Under the pieces are notes generated by a model. It saw only the letters and a list, made by a program, of their open reading frames with translations, was not told where the DNA came from and did not search any database. A stretch of 64,000 bases of DNA from Pseudomonas sp. PA15(2017) (lineage in GTDB: Bacteria; Pseudomonadota; Gammaproteobacteria; Pseudomonadales; Pseudomonadaceae), in contig NZ_MSXV01000053.1 in the NCBI RefSeq assembly GCF_001945395.1, positions 56,682-120,681 of the forward strand, given 5' to 3'. The position numbers and the translations under genes were made by a program. This document shows, piece by piece, positions 17,303 to 26,067 of this stretch. Position 1 is the first letter of the stretch. Every line of letters begins with the position of its first letter.

Positions 17303-18424
17303 ATGACCACTGAAATCCTGGCGAAAACCCCGCTCCATGCCCTGCACCTGGAACTGGGTGCACGCATGGTGCCGTTCGCCGGTTACGAGATGCCGGTGCA
17401 GTACCCGCTCGGCGTGATGAAGGAACACCTGCATACCCGTGAAGCCGCCGGCCTGTTCGACGTTTCGCACATGGGCCAGATCATCCTGCGTGGCGCCGGT
17501 GCGGCCGCGGCACTGGAAAGCCTGGTGCCGGTGGATATCGTCGACCTGCCCGTGGGCATGCAGCGCTACGCCATGTTCACCGATGAAAACGGCGGCATCC
17601 TCGATGACCTGATGGTCGCCAACCTGGGCGATGACACCTTGTTTCTGGTGGTCAACGCCGCCTGCAAGCATCAGGACCTGATGCACCTGCAGCAGCGCAT
17701 CGCCAACCAATGCCAGATCGAGTCGCGCTTCGAGCGTGCCCTGCTCGCCCTGCAAGGCCCCAAGGCGGTCGAGGTGCTGACCCGCCTGGCGCCGGAAGTT
17801 GCCAAGATGACCTTCATGCAGTTCAAGCCCGTGCGCCTGCTCGGCGTCGATTGCTATGTGAGCCGCTCCGGCTACACCGGCGAGGATGGTTTCGAGATTT
17901 CCGTACCCGCCAGTCACGCCGAAGCACTGGCGCGCAGCCTGCTGGCCGAGCCGGAAGTGCAGCCCATCGGCCTTGGCGCCCGTGACTCCCTGCGCCTGGA
18001 AGCCGGCCTGTGCCTGTATGGGCACGACATGAGCGCCGACACCACGCCCATCGAAGCCAGCCTGCTGTGGGCCATTTCCAAGGCACGCCGCGCCGACGGC
18101 GCTCGCCCCGGCGGCTTTCCGGGCGCAGAACGACTCTTCGCCCAGCAGCGCGATGGCGTCGCTCGCAAGCGCGTGGGCCTGCTGCCCCAGGAGCGTACCC
18201 CGGTACGCGAAGGTGCCGAGCTGGTGAACGCCGAGGGCGAAGTCATCGGCCTGGTATGCAGTGGCGGCTTCGGCCCGAGCCTGGGTGCTCCATTGGCCAT
18301 GGGTTACGTGCCGAGTAGCCATGTCGCCGTGGACAGCGAGGTCTGGGCCCTGGTGCGCGGCAAGCGTGTCGCCATGAAGGTCGCCAAGACACCATTCGTG
18401 GCCCAGCGCTACTACCGCGGTTAA
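17303..18424 (+). CDS. gcvT: Glycine cleavage system aminomethyltransferase T
   Basis: Transfers the methylene group from aminomethyl-GcvH to tetrahydrofolate, releasing ammonia. It has 373 residues. Landmarks are VPFAGYEMPVQY, LFDVSHMGQI, the folate-binding region SRSGYTGEDGFEI and ARDSLRLEAGLCLYG. I use the ATG at 17303 with AGGAG nine bases upstream, 97 bases after gcvP; the frame back to 17105 overlaps gcvP and is not real. No glyA or sda gene follows, unlike the second gcv cluster of P. aeruginosa. Confidence 0.96.
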   Translation: MTTEILAKTPLHALHLELGARMVPFAGYEMPVQYPLGVMKEHLHTREAAGLFDVSHMGQIILRGAGAAAALESLVPVDIVDLPVGMQRYAMFTDENGGILDDLMVANLGDDTLFLVVNAACKHQDLMHLQQRIANQCQIESRFERALLALQGPKAVEVLTRLAPEVAKMTFMQFKPVRLLGVDCYVSRSGYTGEDGFEISVPASHAEALARSLLAEPEVQPIGLGARDSLRLEAGLCLYGHDMSADTTPIEASLLWAISKARRADGARPGGFPGAERLFAQQRDGVARKRVGLLPQERTPVREGAELVNAEGEVIGLVCSGGFGPSLGAPLAMGYVPSSHVAVDSEVWALVRGKRVAMKVAKTPFVAQRYYRG

Positions 18425-18461
18425 GCCATGCGGGGCGGCAATCCCTGCCGCCCTTTTACGC

Positions 18462-18818
18462 TCAGCCAGCGTCCAGGCAGCTGCGGCGGTTGCTGAACGC
18501 TTCGCGGCGCATGTCGCGTACATCTACCGACAGGCTTTGAACCGCCGGCAGGCATTCCAGCAGCGCACGCACGATGGCCATGGACAGCGCTTTCTTCTGC
18601 TCGTCGGTACGACCGGCCAGCAGATAGACGATCACGTGCACGAAATCCTCCTCGCTACCGCCAACCGTGAAGTGATCGTAAAGGCTTAGTCGCACCTTCA
18701 CCTCGCCCTCCTTGAACAATCCGCTGCCCATGGCGGCCGCGTGAACCCTGGTTACCAATTCGCTACCGCTCACGTTTTGCAGCAGGGAGCGGGAACCTTC
18801 GATCAGGCAATGTGGCAT
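18462..18818 (-). CDS. 5-carboxymethyl-2-hydroxymuconate isomerase-like tautomerase
   Basis: A 118-residue member of the tautomerase superfamily, CHMI group. The catalytic proline follows the initiator Met (MPHCLIEGS). In homoprotocatechuate catabolism CHMI isomerises 5-carboxymethyl-2-hydroxymuconate, but none of the other hpc/hpa genes is near, so the true substrate is open. It is convergent with gcvT, with 37 bases between the stops. Confidence 0.85.
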   Translation of the reverse strand: MPHCLIEGSRSLLQNVSGSELVTRVHAAAMGSGLFKEGEVKVRLSLYDHFTVGGSEEDFVHVIVYLLAGRTDEQKKALSMAIVRALLECLPAVQSLSVDVRDMRREAFSNRRSCLDAG

Positions 18819-19032
18819 GTCGCTTCTCTTGTTTTGATGTCGTCATCAGTTATCGCATAACATTGTTCCACTGACGAGGGCGTCTGTAGATCATCCGAGC
18901 AGCGACGTGGAAAAACCTTCCAGAGCGTGCCGCTATAACCTGAAAGCCTCTTTCCACAAGGCTTTTGCTATAGGTAGCAAGTATCGGCCGGGCTCAGATG
19001 GAAATATCAGGTGATCTTTTCATCGGCTTGCG

Positions 19033-19085
19033 TTGACAAGCCGATTGGGAGCTGTCGATAATCGCCGCCAATGTTGTATGACAAC
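19033..19085 (+). promoter_or_regulatory. Sigma-70 promoter and GntR-type operator of the porin gene
   Basis: TTGACA (19033-19038), an 18-base spacer and GATAAT (19057-19062), followed by GTTGTATGACAAC at 19073-19085. The last ten bases fit the operator word GTAYGAYRAC that recurs in the uronate island. The udh promoter at 51621-51671 has the same hexamers, spacer length and operator position. Confidence 0.65.
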
Positions 19086-19116
19086 AAAGCCTTATAAAAA
19101 CAAAAAAGGTCGCATC

Positions 19117-19227
19117 ATGAAGCCAGCCTCACGTCACCTGCATACCGTCTTCCGGGCACCCGCGCCCGATCCGTCGCATTCATCTCGATACCTGCGCGCC
19201 ACTTATTCGCCGATGGCTAGGGCCTGA
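19117..19227 (+). CDS. Possible 36-aa leader peptide upstream of the porin
   Basis: ATG at 19117 with AAGGT upstream, TGA at 19225-19227. The 36-residue product is basic and His/Pro/Ser-rich (MKPASRHLHTVFRAPAPDP at the start). It is followed nine bases later by the perfect 18-base palindrome CCTGCGCCATGGCGCAGG (19236-19253). It lies in a porin leader of about 280 bases. It may be an upstream ORF with a control role, or noise. Confidence 0.3.
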   Translation: MKPASRHLHTVFRAPAPDPSHSSRYLRATYSPMARA

Positions 19228-19350
19228 GGCAGAGTCCTGCGCCATGGCGCAGGTCTGCGCCCTGTAAGGGGCATTCCACACCGACCTCACGGCATGTCGA
19301 TCAGCGATCGGCAGAGGGCGGGCTGTTCAAAAATCGGGAGCACAACAACA

Positions 19351-20619
19351 ATGACCGCACGCAAAATCATCTCGCTGGGCCTGATCGGCGCCGGAACCAT
19401 GGCCCTGGCCGTGCCGTTCGCCGCCCATGCCGAAGGCTTCGTGGACGATGCCAAGGTGTCGCTGAACCTGCGTAACTACTACTTCAACCGTAACTACCTC
19501 AACGGTACCGACCCGGTGATCAATGGCGAGCGCCAAGGCCAGGCAGAGGGCTGGACGCAGAGCTTCATTCTCGATGCTCGCTCCGGCTACACCGCCGGCA
19601 CCGTGGGCTTCGGCATCGATGTGCTGGGCCTCTACTCGGTCAAGCTGGACGGCAATGCCAACACCAGCAACAGCGGCCTGCTGCCAGAGCATGGCCCCGC
19701 TGGCAATCGCAATGTCCCTGACGACTTCGGCCGTACCGCGGTAGCCGCCAAGGCCAAGATCTCCAAGACCGAACTCAAGGTCGGCGAGTGGTTCGCCGTG
19801 CTGCCGATCCTGCGTGCCGACGACGGTCGCTCGCTGCCCCAGACCTTCCAGGGTGCGCAGATCACTTCCGCTGAAATCGATGGCCTGACGCTGTTCGGCG
19901 GCCAGTTCTGGAAGAACAGCCAGCGCAACGACGCCAGCCGTGAAGACATGTCCTACAACGGCATTTCCGGTGACGACTTCAACTTCGGCGGCGGCGAATT
20001 CAAGTTCAACGGCAACAACACCCTGATCGGCCTGTGGCACGCTCGCCTGGAAGACATCTACAAGCAGAGCTACCTGCAGCTGACGCACAGCCAGCCGGTT
20101 GGCGACTGGGTACTGGGCGCCAACCTCGGTTATGTCACCGGCAAGGACGAGGGATCGGCCAAAGCCGGCGATCTGAACAACAAGGTCTATCAGGCCGCTC
20201 TGTCCGCCAAGCACGGCAACAATACGTTCCTCGTGGGCTATCAGCGCATGGGTGGCGATACCAAGTTCATGCGCGTGGACGGTGCCAGTGGCGGAACGCT
20301 GGTCAACGATGGTTTCACCACCAGCTTCGACAGCCCTGAAGAGCGCTCTTGGCAGGTTCGTCACGACTACAACTTCGCAGGCGTGGGCATCCCCGGGCTG
20401 GTGCTGATGAACCGCTACATGAGCGGCTCGAACATCCATACCGCTGGCCGCAGCGACGCCGAGGAATGGGCGCGCGAATCCGAGCTGGCCTACACCGTGC
20501 AGGATGGCACCTTCAAGAACCTGAGCATCCGCTGGCGTAACTCCAGCGTCCGCCGTGACGTCGGCCAGGACGCCAGTGAAAACCGCCTGATCTTCAACTA
20601 CCCGTTGTCGATCCTGTAA
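19351..20619 (+). CDS. OprD-family outer-membrane porin
   Basis: A 422-residue OprD-type channel. The signal peptide MTARKIISLGLIGAGTM...AHA is cut before EGFVDDAK. The mature start VSLNLRNYYFNRNYLNG and the C-terminal ENRLIFNYPLSIL are typical of the family. OprD relatives carry basic amino acids (OccD) or small carboxylates (OccK). The operator shared with the uronate genes suggests a hexuronate or hexarate substrate; this is inference. I use the ATG at 19351, with GGGAG upstream, because it begins the signal peptide. Confidence 0.93.
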   Translation: MTARKIISLGLIGAGTMALAVPFAAHAEGFVDDAKVSLNLRNYYFNRNYLNGTDPVINGERQGQAEGWTQSFILDARSGYTAGTVGFGIDVLGLYSVKLDGNANTSNSGLLPEHGPAGNRNVPDDFGRTAVAAKAKISKTELKVGEWFAVLPILRADDGRSLPQTFQGAQITSAEIDGLTLFGGQFWKNSQRNDASREDMSYNGISGDDFNFGGGEFKFNGNNTLIGLWHARLEDIYKQSYLQLTHSQPVGDWVLGANLGYVTGKDEGSAKAGDLNNKVYQAALSAKHGNNTFLVGYQRMGGDTKFMRVDGASGGTLVNDGFTTSFDSPEERSWQVRHDYNFAGVGIPGLVLMNRYMSGSNIHTAGRSDAEEWARESELAYTVQDGTFKNLSIRWRNSSVRRDVGQDASENRLIFNYPLSIL

Positions 20620-20656
20620 CAGCTACATCACATCGCTGACTCCAGTGGCATAGTTG

Positions 20657-20681
20657 GCCCGTCCTCGTGACGGGCTTTTTT
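20657..20681 (+). terminator. Rho-independent terminator after the porin gene
   Basis: GCCCGTC and GACGGGC arms (20657-20663, 20669-20675) with a five-base loop and six T. Confidence 0.9.
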
Positions 20682-20765
20682 ATGGGCCACGAAACGGCCC
20701 TCCCCATGAGTCACCGACAGCTTTGCTTTACACTGCCGCGCCCCGCCTGCCGATAACTGCGCATC

Positions 20766-21704
20766 ATGAACGCCAGCCACCTCGCCCTGCTCCGCCAACA
20801 TCTGAGTGACGCCCTGCTCAACCCGCCAAGGGAAACGCGCCGCCTGTTCCACGGGCGCGGTCGCTGCTGGGAGGGGCTGGAGCACATCACGGTCGACTGG
20901 CTGCAAGGCATCGTGCTGGTGTGCCTGTTTCGCGAACCCCAGGCCGATCAGTTGCAAGCCCTGCAGGCCATGCTGCGGCAGTTGAGCGAATCGGATCAGT
21001 GGCGCGGCAGCGGCGCCCACAGCCTGCTGCTGCAGCAGCGCTATCTGCTCGATAGCCCGATGCAGTGCCTGGTCGGCGAGTTGCCGGACGAGTGGGTCAT
21101 CGAGGAAGACGGCCTGCGCTTTCTGCTCGACCTGGGCCGCAAACAGAACACCGGCCTGTTTCTCGACATGCGCCTGGGAAGGCGCTGGATGCGCGAACAG
21201 GCCAAAGGCCAGCGGGTACTCAACCTGTTCGCCTACACCTGTGGCTTCTCGGTGGCCGCGCTTGCCGGCGGTGCCGAGCACGTGGTCAACCTGGACATGG
21301 CCAAGGCCGCGCTGAGCCGCGGCCGCGACAACCACCGCCTCAACGAGCACGATCTGAGCCGGGTGAGTTTTCTCGGCCACGAGCTGTTCAAGTCATGGGG
21401 CAAGGTCAAGCGCCACGGCCCGTACGACCTGATCATCATCGACCCGCCCTCGTTCCAGAAAGGCAGCTTCGCCCTGACCCGCGACTACGGGAAGATTCTG
21501 CGCAGGCTTCCCGAACTGCTCAGCGCCGAAGGCTGCGTGCTGGCGTGCGTCAACGACCCGGATACCGCCAGTGACTTCCTGATCGCCAGTATGGCCAGCG
21601 AAGCACCCGAGCTGCGCTTCGAGCGGCGCCTGGACAACCCGCCGGAATTCCCCGATGCCAATCCCGAAGGCGGGCTCAAGGTCTTGCTGTTCAGGCGCGG
21701 TTGA
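20766..21704 (+). CDS. Class I SAM-dependent methyltransferase, RlmI/RlmK-like
   Basis: A 312-residue methyltransferase of the group that includes the 23S rRNA m5C/m7G enzymes. It has the SAM-binding motif I NLFAYTCGFSVAA, an acidic motif II (NLDMAKAAL) and the catalytic-type IIIDPPSFQKG. The preceding GLFLDMRLGRRWM is typical of the group. It lacks the N-terminal PUA domain of RlmI. The target RNA or other substrate is unknown. Its last 14 bases overlap the tail of the convergent gene. Confidence 0.85.
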   Translation: MNASHLALLRQHLSDALLNPPRETRRLFHGRGRCWEGLEHITVDWLQGIVLVCLFREPQADQLQALQAMLRQLSESDQWRGSGAHSLLLQQRYLLDSPMQCLVGELPDEWVIEEDGLRFLLDLGRKQNTGLFLDMRLGRRWMREQAKGQRVLNLFAYTCGFSVAALAGGAEHVVNLDMAKAALSRGRDNHRLNEHDLSRVSFLGHELFKSWGKVKRHGPYDLIIIDPPSFQKGSFALTRDYGKILRRLPELLSAEGCVLACVNDPDTASDFLIASMASEAPELRFERRLDNPPEFPDANPEGGLKVLLFRRG

Positions 21705-22077
21705 ACCAGTCCCATAGCCCCAGGGAGAAGCCGGAGAACAGGTTGATGCCCAGTGCCGACTTGATCAGGTAGAGGAACAGCAGGCCGAGCGCCAGGGAAA
21801 TCATCAGGAACAGACTGACCCCCAGCGCCTTGGCGGTCAGCGACAGCTCCTGTTGGGCGCGACTGAGATCGCGCTTGTTGCGACCGGCCAAGAACACGAA
21901 ATAGTAGCGCCAGCGCCACAGCTTGAGCGTGCCGCGCAGGTCTACCGGGTGGCGGCCCCACTGCCGTGCACCAAAGGCCACCTTGAGCGCGGCGAGCTGC
22001 TCGGTGGTGAAGGAATCCTTGAGATCCTCGGGTAGGCGATCCTTGAGGCCGGTGATGAAGGCGTCTTGCTCGTTCAC
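21691..22077 (-). CDS. Membrane protein of unknown function, 128 aa
   Basis: I use the GTG at 22077 (VNEQDAFITGLKDRLPEDL), with GGAG seven bases upstream. The N-terminal half is soluble. The basic block LWRWRYYFVFLAGRNKRDL precedes one or two hydrophobic helices (LGVSLFLMISLALGLLFLYL) near the C-terminus. No function is recognised. Confidence 0.7.
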   Translation of the reverse strand: MNEQDAFITGLKDRLPEDLKDSFTTEQLAALKVAFGARQWGRHPVDLRGTLKLWRWRYYFVFLAGRNKRDLSRAQQELSLTAKALGVSLFLMISLALGLLFLYLIKSALGINLFSGFSLGLWDWFNRA

Positions 22078-22120
22078 GTCATATCTCCAAATCGCTAGAA
22101 GCCTCATAGCCCCCACAACG

Positions 22121-22155
22121 AAAACGGGCCCCGTCATCAGTGATGACGGGGCCCG
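22121..22155 (-). terminator. Strong terminator at the end of the cyo operon
   Basis: Perfect 15-base arms (CGGGCCCCGTCATCA at 22125-22139 and complement at 22141-22155). Read on the minus strand, the hairpin is followed by TTTT, 20 bases beyond the cyoE stop. Confidence 0.88.
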
Positions 22156-22175
22156 CTCGATTCGCTCGTCAAGGC

Positions 22176-23117
22176 TCAGCGCGAGGCAAATGCCGCACAG
22201 AAACCACTGACGTTATCGCCACCGCAGATGTGATTGACCGAGGTCATCAGCATCTGGCTCGGCGTGGCCTGGAAGTCCACCGACATCATCACGCTCAGGG
22301 CGGTGATGGTGACGATGGAGAACACGAACAGCTTGCGTGCCCAGACCTTGTCATCGACGGCCTTGTAACCCGACACCCCCATCCACAACCAGTAGGCGCC
22401 GCTGACTGCCGCTACCACGAAGTAGCTGTAGCCGGCGTAACCGCTGATGGTCAGCATCAGCGTGGCGACCAGGAACGCGGCGATGTACAGGACGATGCTG
22501 CGCTTGGCAGCAGGAACGCCCTTGATCACCGGCAACACCGGAATGTTGGCGGCCTGGTAGTCATTGAAGCGGAAGATGGCGATAGCGTACGAGTGGGGCA
22601 TCTGCCAGAGGCTGAAGATCAGCAGCAGAATCGCTGCCCCCATGTCGAACTCGTTGCTTACAGCGCAATAGCCCACAACGGGTGGAGCGGCGCCCGACAG
22701 ACTGCCAACCAGGGTTCCATAAACCGAATTACGCTTGAGGTACAGGCTGTACAGCCCGACGTAGACGACGAAGCCCATCAGGACCAAGGCGACTGCAAGC
22801 AGATTCGTGGCTTTATAGAGCAAGGCAACGCCTGCAATCCCGAGGATGCAGGCGTAAACGATGGCATGAGTCGGCGGAACCAGGCCTTTTACCAGCACCC
22901 TGTTCTTGGTCCGCTCCATCTTTTCATCGATGTCCCTATCGATGTAGTTGTTGAACACGCAACCGGAAGCAATCACCAGAGCGACGCCGAGTGCTGTTGC
23001 CAAGAACAGCATCAGGTCGATATCCCCCTTCGAAGCCAGGAAGAAGCCACCGGCCACGGAAATCATGTTCCCGAAGACGATGCCCGGCTTGGTCAGGAGC
23101 AGGTATTGCTTGAACAT
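22176..23117 (-). CDS. cyoE: Protoheme IX farnesyltransferase CyoE (heme O synthase)
   Basis: Converts heme b to heme O for cytochrome bo3. A UbiA-type polyprenyltransferase with about eight or nine helices and the two Asp-rich motifs: NNYIDRDIDEKMERTKNR near residue 65-85 and the later YTW-like region. I use the ATG at 23117 (MFKQYLLLTKPGIVFGN), not the upstream in-frame extension that overlaps cyoD. It has 313 residues and is last of cyoABCDE. Confidence 0.95.
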   Translation of the reverse strand: MFKQYLLLTKPGIVFGNMISVAGGFFLASKGDIDLMLFLATALGVALVIASGCVFNNYIDRDIDEKMERTKNRVLVKGLVPPTHAIVYACILGIAGVALLYKATNLLAVALVLMGFVVYVGLYSLYLKRNSVYGTLVGSLSGAAPPVVGYCAVSNEFDMGAAILLLIFSLWQMPHSYAIAIFRFNDYQAANIPVLPVIKGVPAAKRSIVLYIAAFLVATLMLTISGYAGYSYFVVAAVSGAYWLWMGVSGYKAVDDKVWARKLFVFSIVTITALSVMMSVDFQATPSQMLMTSVNHICGGDNVSGFCAAFASR

Positions 23118-23131
23118 CAGGCTGCTCTCTT

Positions 23132-23464
23132 TTAATTGGCCATCATGTAGTAGTGCATGCTCCAGATGATCCAGATGGAGAGCGCTACGACGATGATGGT
23201 GATCAGGAGGGTGAACACGAAGGCAACCGTGTTCCAACGCTGCTCGGACGAGGTGTTCATGTGCAGGAAGTACACCAGGTGCACGTAGATCTGCACGACC
23301 GCGAACGCGACGATGGTGAACAACGTGGCCGCTTTCGACATGACGGGGTTCATCACGATCGCGAACGGGATCACGGTGAGGATTACCGACAGCACGAAGC
23401 CGACGACGTAATCCTTGGTGCTGCCATGGCTCTCGCCAGCGACAGAGTGGTGATCATGAGCCAT
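23132..23464 (-). CDS. cyoD: Cytochrome bo3 oxidase subunit IV CyoD
   Basis: A 110-residue subunit with three helices; family length about 109-111. The start MAHDHHSVAGESHGSTKDYV is polar and His-rich. FAVVQIYVHLVYFLHM is the conserved helix. The ATG overlaps the cyoC stop by one base (TAATG). Confidence 0.95.
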   Translation of the reverse strand: MAHDHHSVAGESHGSTKDYVVGFVLSVILTVIPFAIVMNPVMSKAATLFTIVAFAVVQIYVHLVYFLHMNTSSEQRWNTVAFVFTLLITIIVVALSIWIIWSMHYYMMAN

Positions 23465-24087
23465 TACAGAGCCCCCATCAGGTAAACAACGGTAAACACG
23501 CAGATCCAGACCACGTCGAGGAAGTGCCAGAACAGGCTGAGGCAGCTCAGGCGAGTCTGGGTGACCGGAGTCAGGCCACGGCTGGCGACCTGGTGCATCA
23601 TCACGGCCATCCACACCAGGCCGGCACTGACGTGCAGACCGTGGGTGCCGACGAGGGTGAAGAACGCGGACCAGTAGGCGCTGACCTGCGGCGCGGCACC
23701 TTCGTGGATCAGGTGGTGGAACTCGTACAGCTCGATCGAGATGAACACCACACCGAACAGGAAGGTCGCGGCAAGCCAGGACAGCACTTTGCCCTTGTCG
23801 CCACGGTACATGGCCAGCATGGCCATGCCGTAGGTGATACTGGAGAACAGCAGGGCGAAGGTTTCGACCAGAACCAGCTTCAGGTCGATCAGATCCTTCG
23901 GAGTAGGACCGCCGGCGTACGCGGTGCTGAGCACCGCGAAGCCTGCGAAGATACTCGCGAACAGGATGCAGTCGGTCATCAGGTAAATCCAGAACCCGAA
24001 GACCTTCATTTCACCCGCGTCGTGGTGATGCTCGTGCTCATGATCATCGTCATGAGCGGCGTGGTTGCTCAAAACTTCACTGGACAT
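23464..24087 (-). CDS. cyoC: Cytochrome bo3 oxidase subunit III CyoC
   Basis: A 207-residue heme-copper oxidase subunit III with five helices. Motifs include FGFWIYLMTDCILFASIFAG, ELYEFHHLI and GTHGLHVSAGLVWM. The N-terminal 25 residues are rich in His, Asp and Glu. It starts three bases after cyoB. Confidence 0.96.
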   Translation of the reverse strand: MSSEVLSNHAAHDDDHEHEHHHDAGEMKVFGFWIYLMTDCILFASIFAGFAVLSTAYAGGPTPKDLIDLKLVLVETFALLFSSITYGMAMLAMYRGDKGKVLSWLAATFLFGVVFISIELYEFHHLIHEGAAPQVSAYWSAFFTLVGTHGLHVSAGLVWMAVMMHQVASRGLTPVTQTRLSCLSLFWHFLDVVWICVFTVVYLMGAL

Positions 24088-24090
24088 GGT

Positions 24091-26064
24091 TTACGCCTGA
24101 TTAGCCTTTGCTTGAATGTGTGCCTTTTCGATGCGCTCGATCTCGTCGGGCTGCACGTAGTAGTCGACATCCGTGTTGTAGCTGTTACGGATCAGGACCA
24201 GGAACGTACCGACGAAGCTCACCGCAGCCAGCCACCAGATGTGCCAGATCAGGGCGAAACCGAAGGCGAGAGCGCCAATGGACATGATCAGGCCAACACC
24301 GGTGTTCTTCGGCATGTGGATCGGCGAGTACTTGCTCGGCGCCGGCTGGAGGCCGTCACGCTTCTGCTCGTGGAACTCGTCGATACGATCACCACGCGGG
24401 GTGACGGCGAAGTTGTAGAACGGAGGCGGCGAGGAAGTCGACCACTCCAGGGTGCGAGCATCCCATGGGTCGCCAGTCACGTCGGCCAGTTCCTTGCGCT
24501 TGATGATCGATACAGCGAACTGGATCAGGGTGCACAGGATACCGATACCGATCATCACGGCGCCGACCACGGCCACGTACAGCCACGGTTCCCACTCGGG
24601 GTTGGTGGTGCTGTTCAGACGACGGGTCATGCCCATGAAGCCCAGTACGTACAGCGGCATGAAGGCGAAGTAGAAGCCGACGATCCAGAACCAGAAGGAC
24701 GCCTTGCCCCAACCTTCGTGCAGCTTGAAGCCGAACGCTTTCGGGAACCAGAAGGTGATACCGGCCATGTAGCCGAATACCGCACCGCCGATGATCACGT
24801 TGTGGAAGTGGGCGATCAGGAACAGGCTGTTGTGCAGCAGGAAGTCAGCACCCGGAACGGCCAGCAGTACGCCGGTCATACCACCGATGGAGAAGGTGAT
24901 GATGAAGCCCAGGGTCCACAGGATCGGCGAAGTGAACTCCAGACGACCGCGGTACATGGTGAACAGCCAGGTGAAGATCTTCACACCGGTCGGAATGGCG
25001 ATGATCATCGTCGCGATACCGAAGAAGGCGTTGACGCTGGCGCCAGAGCCCATGGTGAAGAAGTGGTGCAGCCATACCACGAACGACAGGACGGTGATCG
25101 CCACGGTAGCCCAGACCATCGAGGCGTAACCGAACAGACGCTTGCGAGCGAATACCGCAGTGACTTCGGAGAACACGCCGAAGGCCGGCAGGATCAGGAT
25201 GTACACCTCAGGGTGGCCCCAGGCCCACAGGAGGTTGACGTACATCATCGGGTTGCCACCTGCTTCGTTGGTGAAGAAGTGGAAATCCAGGTAACGGTCC
25301 AGAGTCAGCATGCCGAGTACGGCAGTCAGGATCGGGAACGCGCCGCAGATGATCACGCTGGTGCACAGGATGGTCCAGGTGAAGATCGGCATTTTCATCA
25401 GGGTCATGCCAGGGGCACGCATCTTGATGATGGTCACGAAGAAGTTGACACCAGTGAGCAGCGTACCGATACCGGATATCTGCAGCGCCCATATGTAGTA
25501 GTCGACCCCGACCCCCGGACTGTACTCGATGCCCGACAATGGCGGATACGCGACCCAGCCGGTCATGGCGAACTCACCCACGAACAGGGAGATGTTGGTC
25601 AGCAGCACGCCAACCACGAACAGCCAGAAGCTCAGGGAGTTGAGGAACGGGAAGGCAACGTCGCGCGCACCGATCTGCAGCGGCGTGACGATGTTCATCA
25701 GACCGACCACCAGTGGCATGGCCACGAAGAAGATCATGATCGTACCGTGAGCGGTGAAGATCTGATCGTAGTGGTGCGGTGGCAGATAGCCTTCGGAGCC
25801 ACCCGTGGCGATCGCCAGCTGGGTACGCATCATGATCGCGTCAGCGAAGCCACGCAGCAGCATGACCAGGGCGACGAGAATGTACATCACGCCGATTTTC
25901 TTGTGGTCGACCGAAGTCAGCCATTCGGTCCACAGGTAGCCCCACTTCTTGAAGTAGGTCAGGGCACCCATTACCCCGAGACCACCCAGCACGACGGCAA
26001 TCATCGTGACGACGAGGATGGGCTCGTGCAGGGGTATTGCATCTAGTGTCAGCTTTCCGAACAT
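24091..26064 (-). CDS. cyoB: Cytochrome bo3 oxidase subunit I CyoB
   Basis: The 657-residue catalytic subunit, which reduces oxygen and pumps protons at a heme b and heme o3-CuB centre. The ligand region WAWGHPEVYILILPAFG holds the cross-linked His-Tyr pair, WLHHFFTMG holds two CuB histidines, and AHFHNVIIGG holds the heme ligands. The N-terminal and C-terminal extra helices are those of ubiquinol oxidases. Three bases separate it from cyoA. Confidence 0.97.
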   Translation of the reverse strand: MFGKLTLDAIPLHEPILVVTMIAVVLGGLGVMGALTYFKKWGYLWTEWLTSVDHKKIGVMYILVALVMLLRGFADAIMMRTQLAIATGGSEGYLPPHHYDQIFTAHGTIMIFFVAMPLVVGLMNIVTPLQIGARDVAFPFLNSLSFWLFVVGVLLTNISLFVGEFAMTGWVAYPPLSGIEYSPGVGVDYYIWALQISGIGTLLTGVNFFVTIIKMRAPGMTLMKMPIFTWTILCTSVIICGAFPILTAVLGMLTLDRYLDFHFFTNEAGGNPMMYVNLLWAWGHPEVYILILPAFGVFSEVTAVFARKRLFGYASMVWATVAITVLSFVVWLHHFFTMGSGASVNAFFGIATMIIAIPTGVKIFTWLFTMYRGRLEFTSPILWTLGFIITFSIGGMTGVLLAVPGADFLLHNSLFLIAHFHNVIIGGAVFGYMAGITFWFPKAFGFKLHEGWGKASFWFWIVGFYFAFMPLYVLGFMGMTRRLNSTTNPEWEPWLYVAVVGAVMIGIGILCTLIQFAVSIIKRKELADVTGDPWDARTLEWSTSSPPPFYNFAVTPRGDRIDEFHEQKRDGLQPAPSKYSPIHMPKNTGVGLIMSIGALAFGFALIWHIWWLAAVSFVGTFLVLIRNSYNTDVDYYVQPDEIERIEKAHIQAKANQA

Positions 26065-26067
26065 CGT

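Noticed and set aside
23524..26046. An 840-codon plus-strand frame opposite cyoB-cyoC
   Set aside because: Its composition (very rich in His, Gln, Asp, Glu and Arg) is that of a reverse-complement shadow; cyoB and cyoC are certain.
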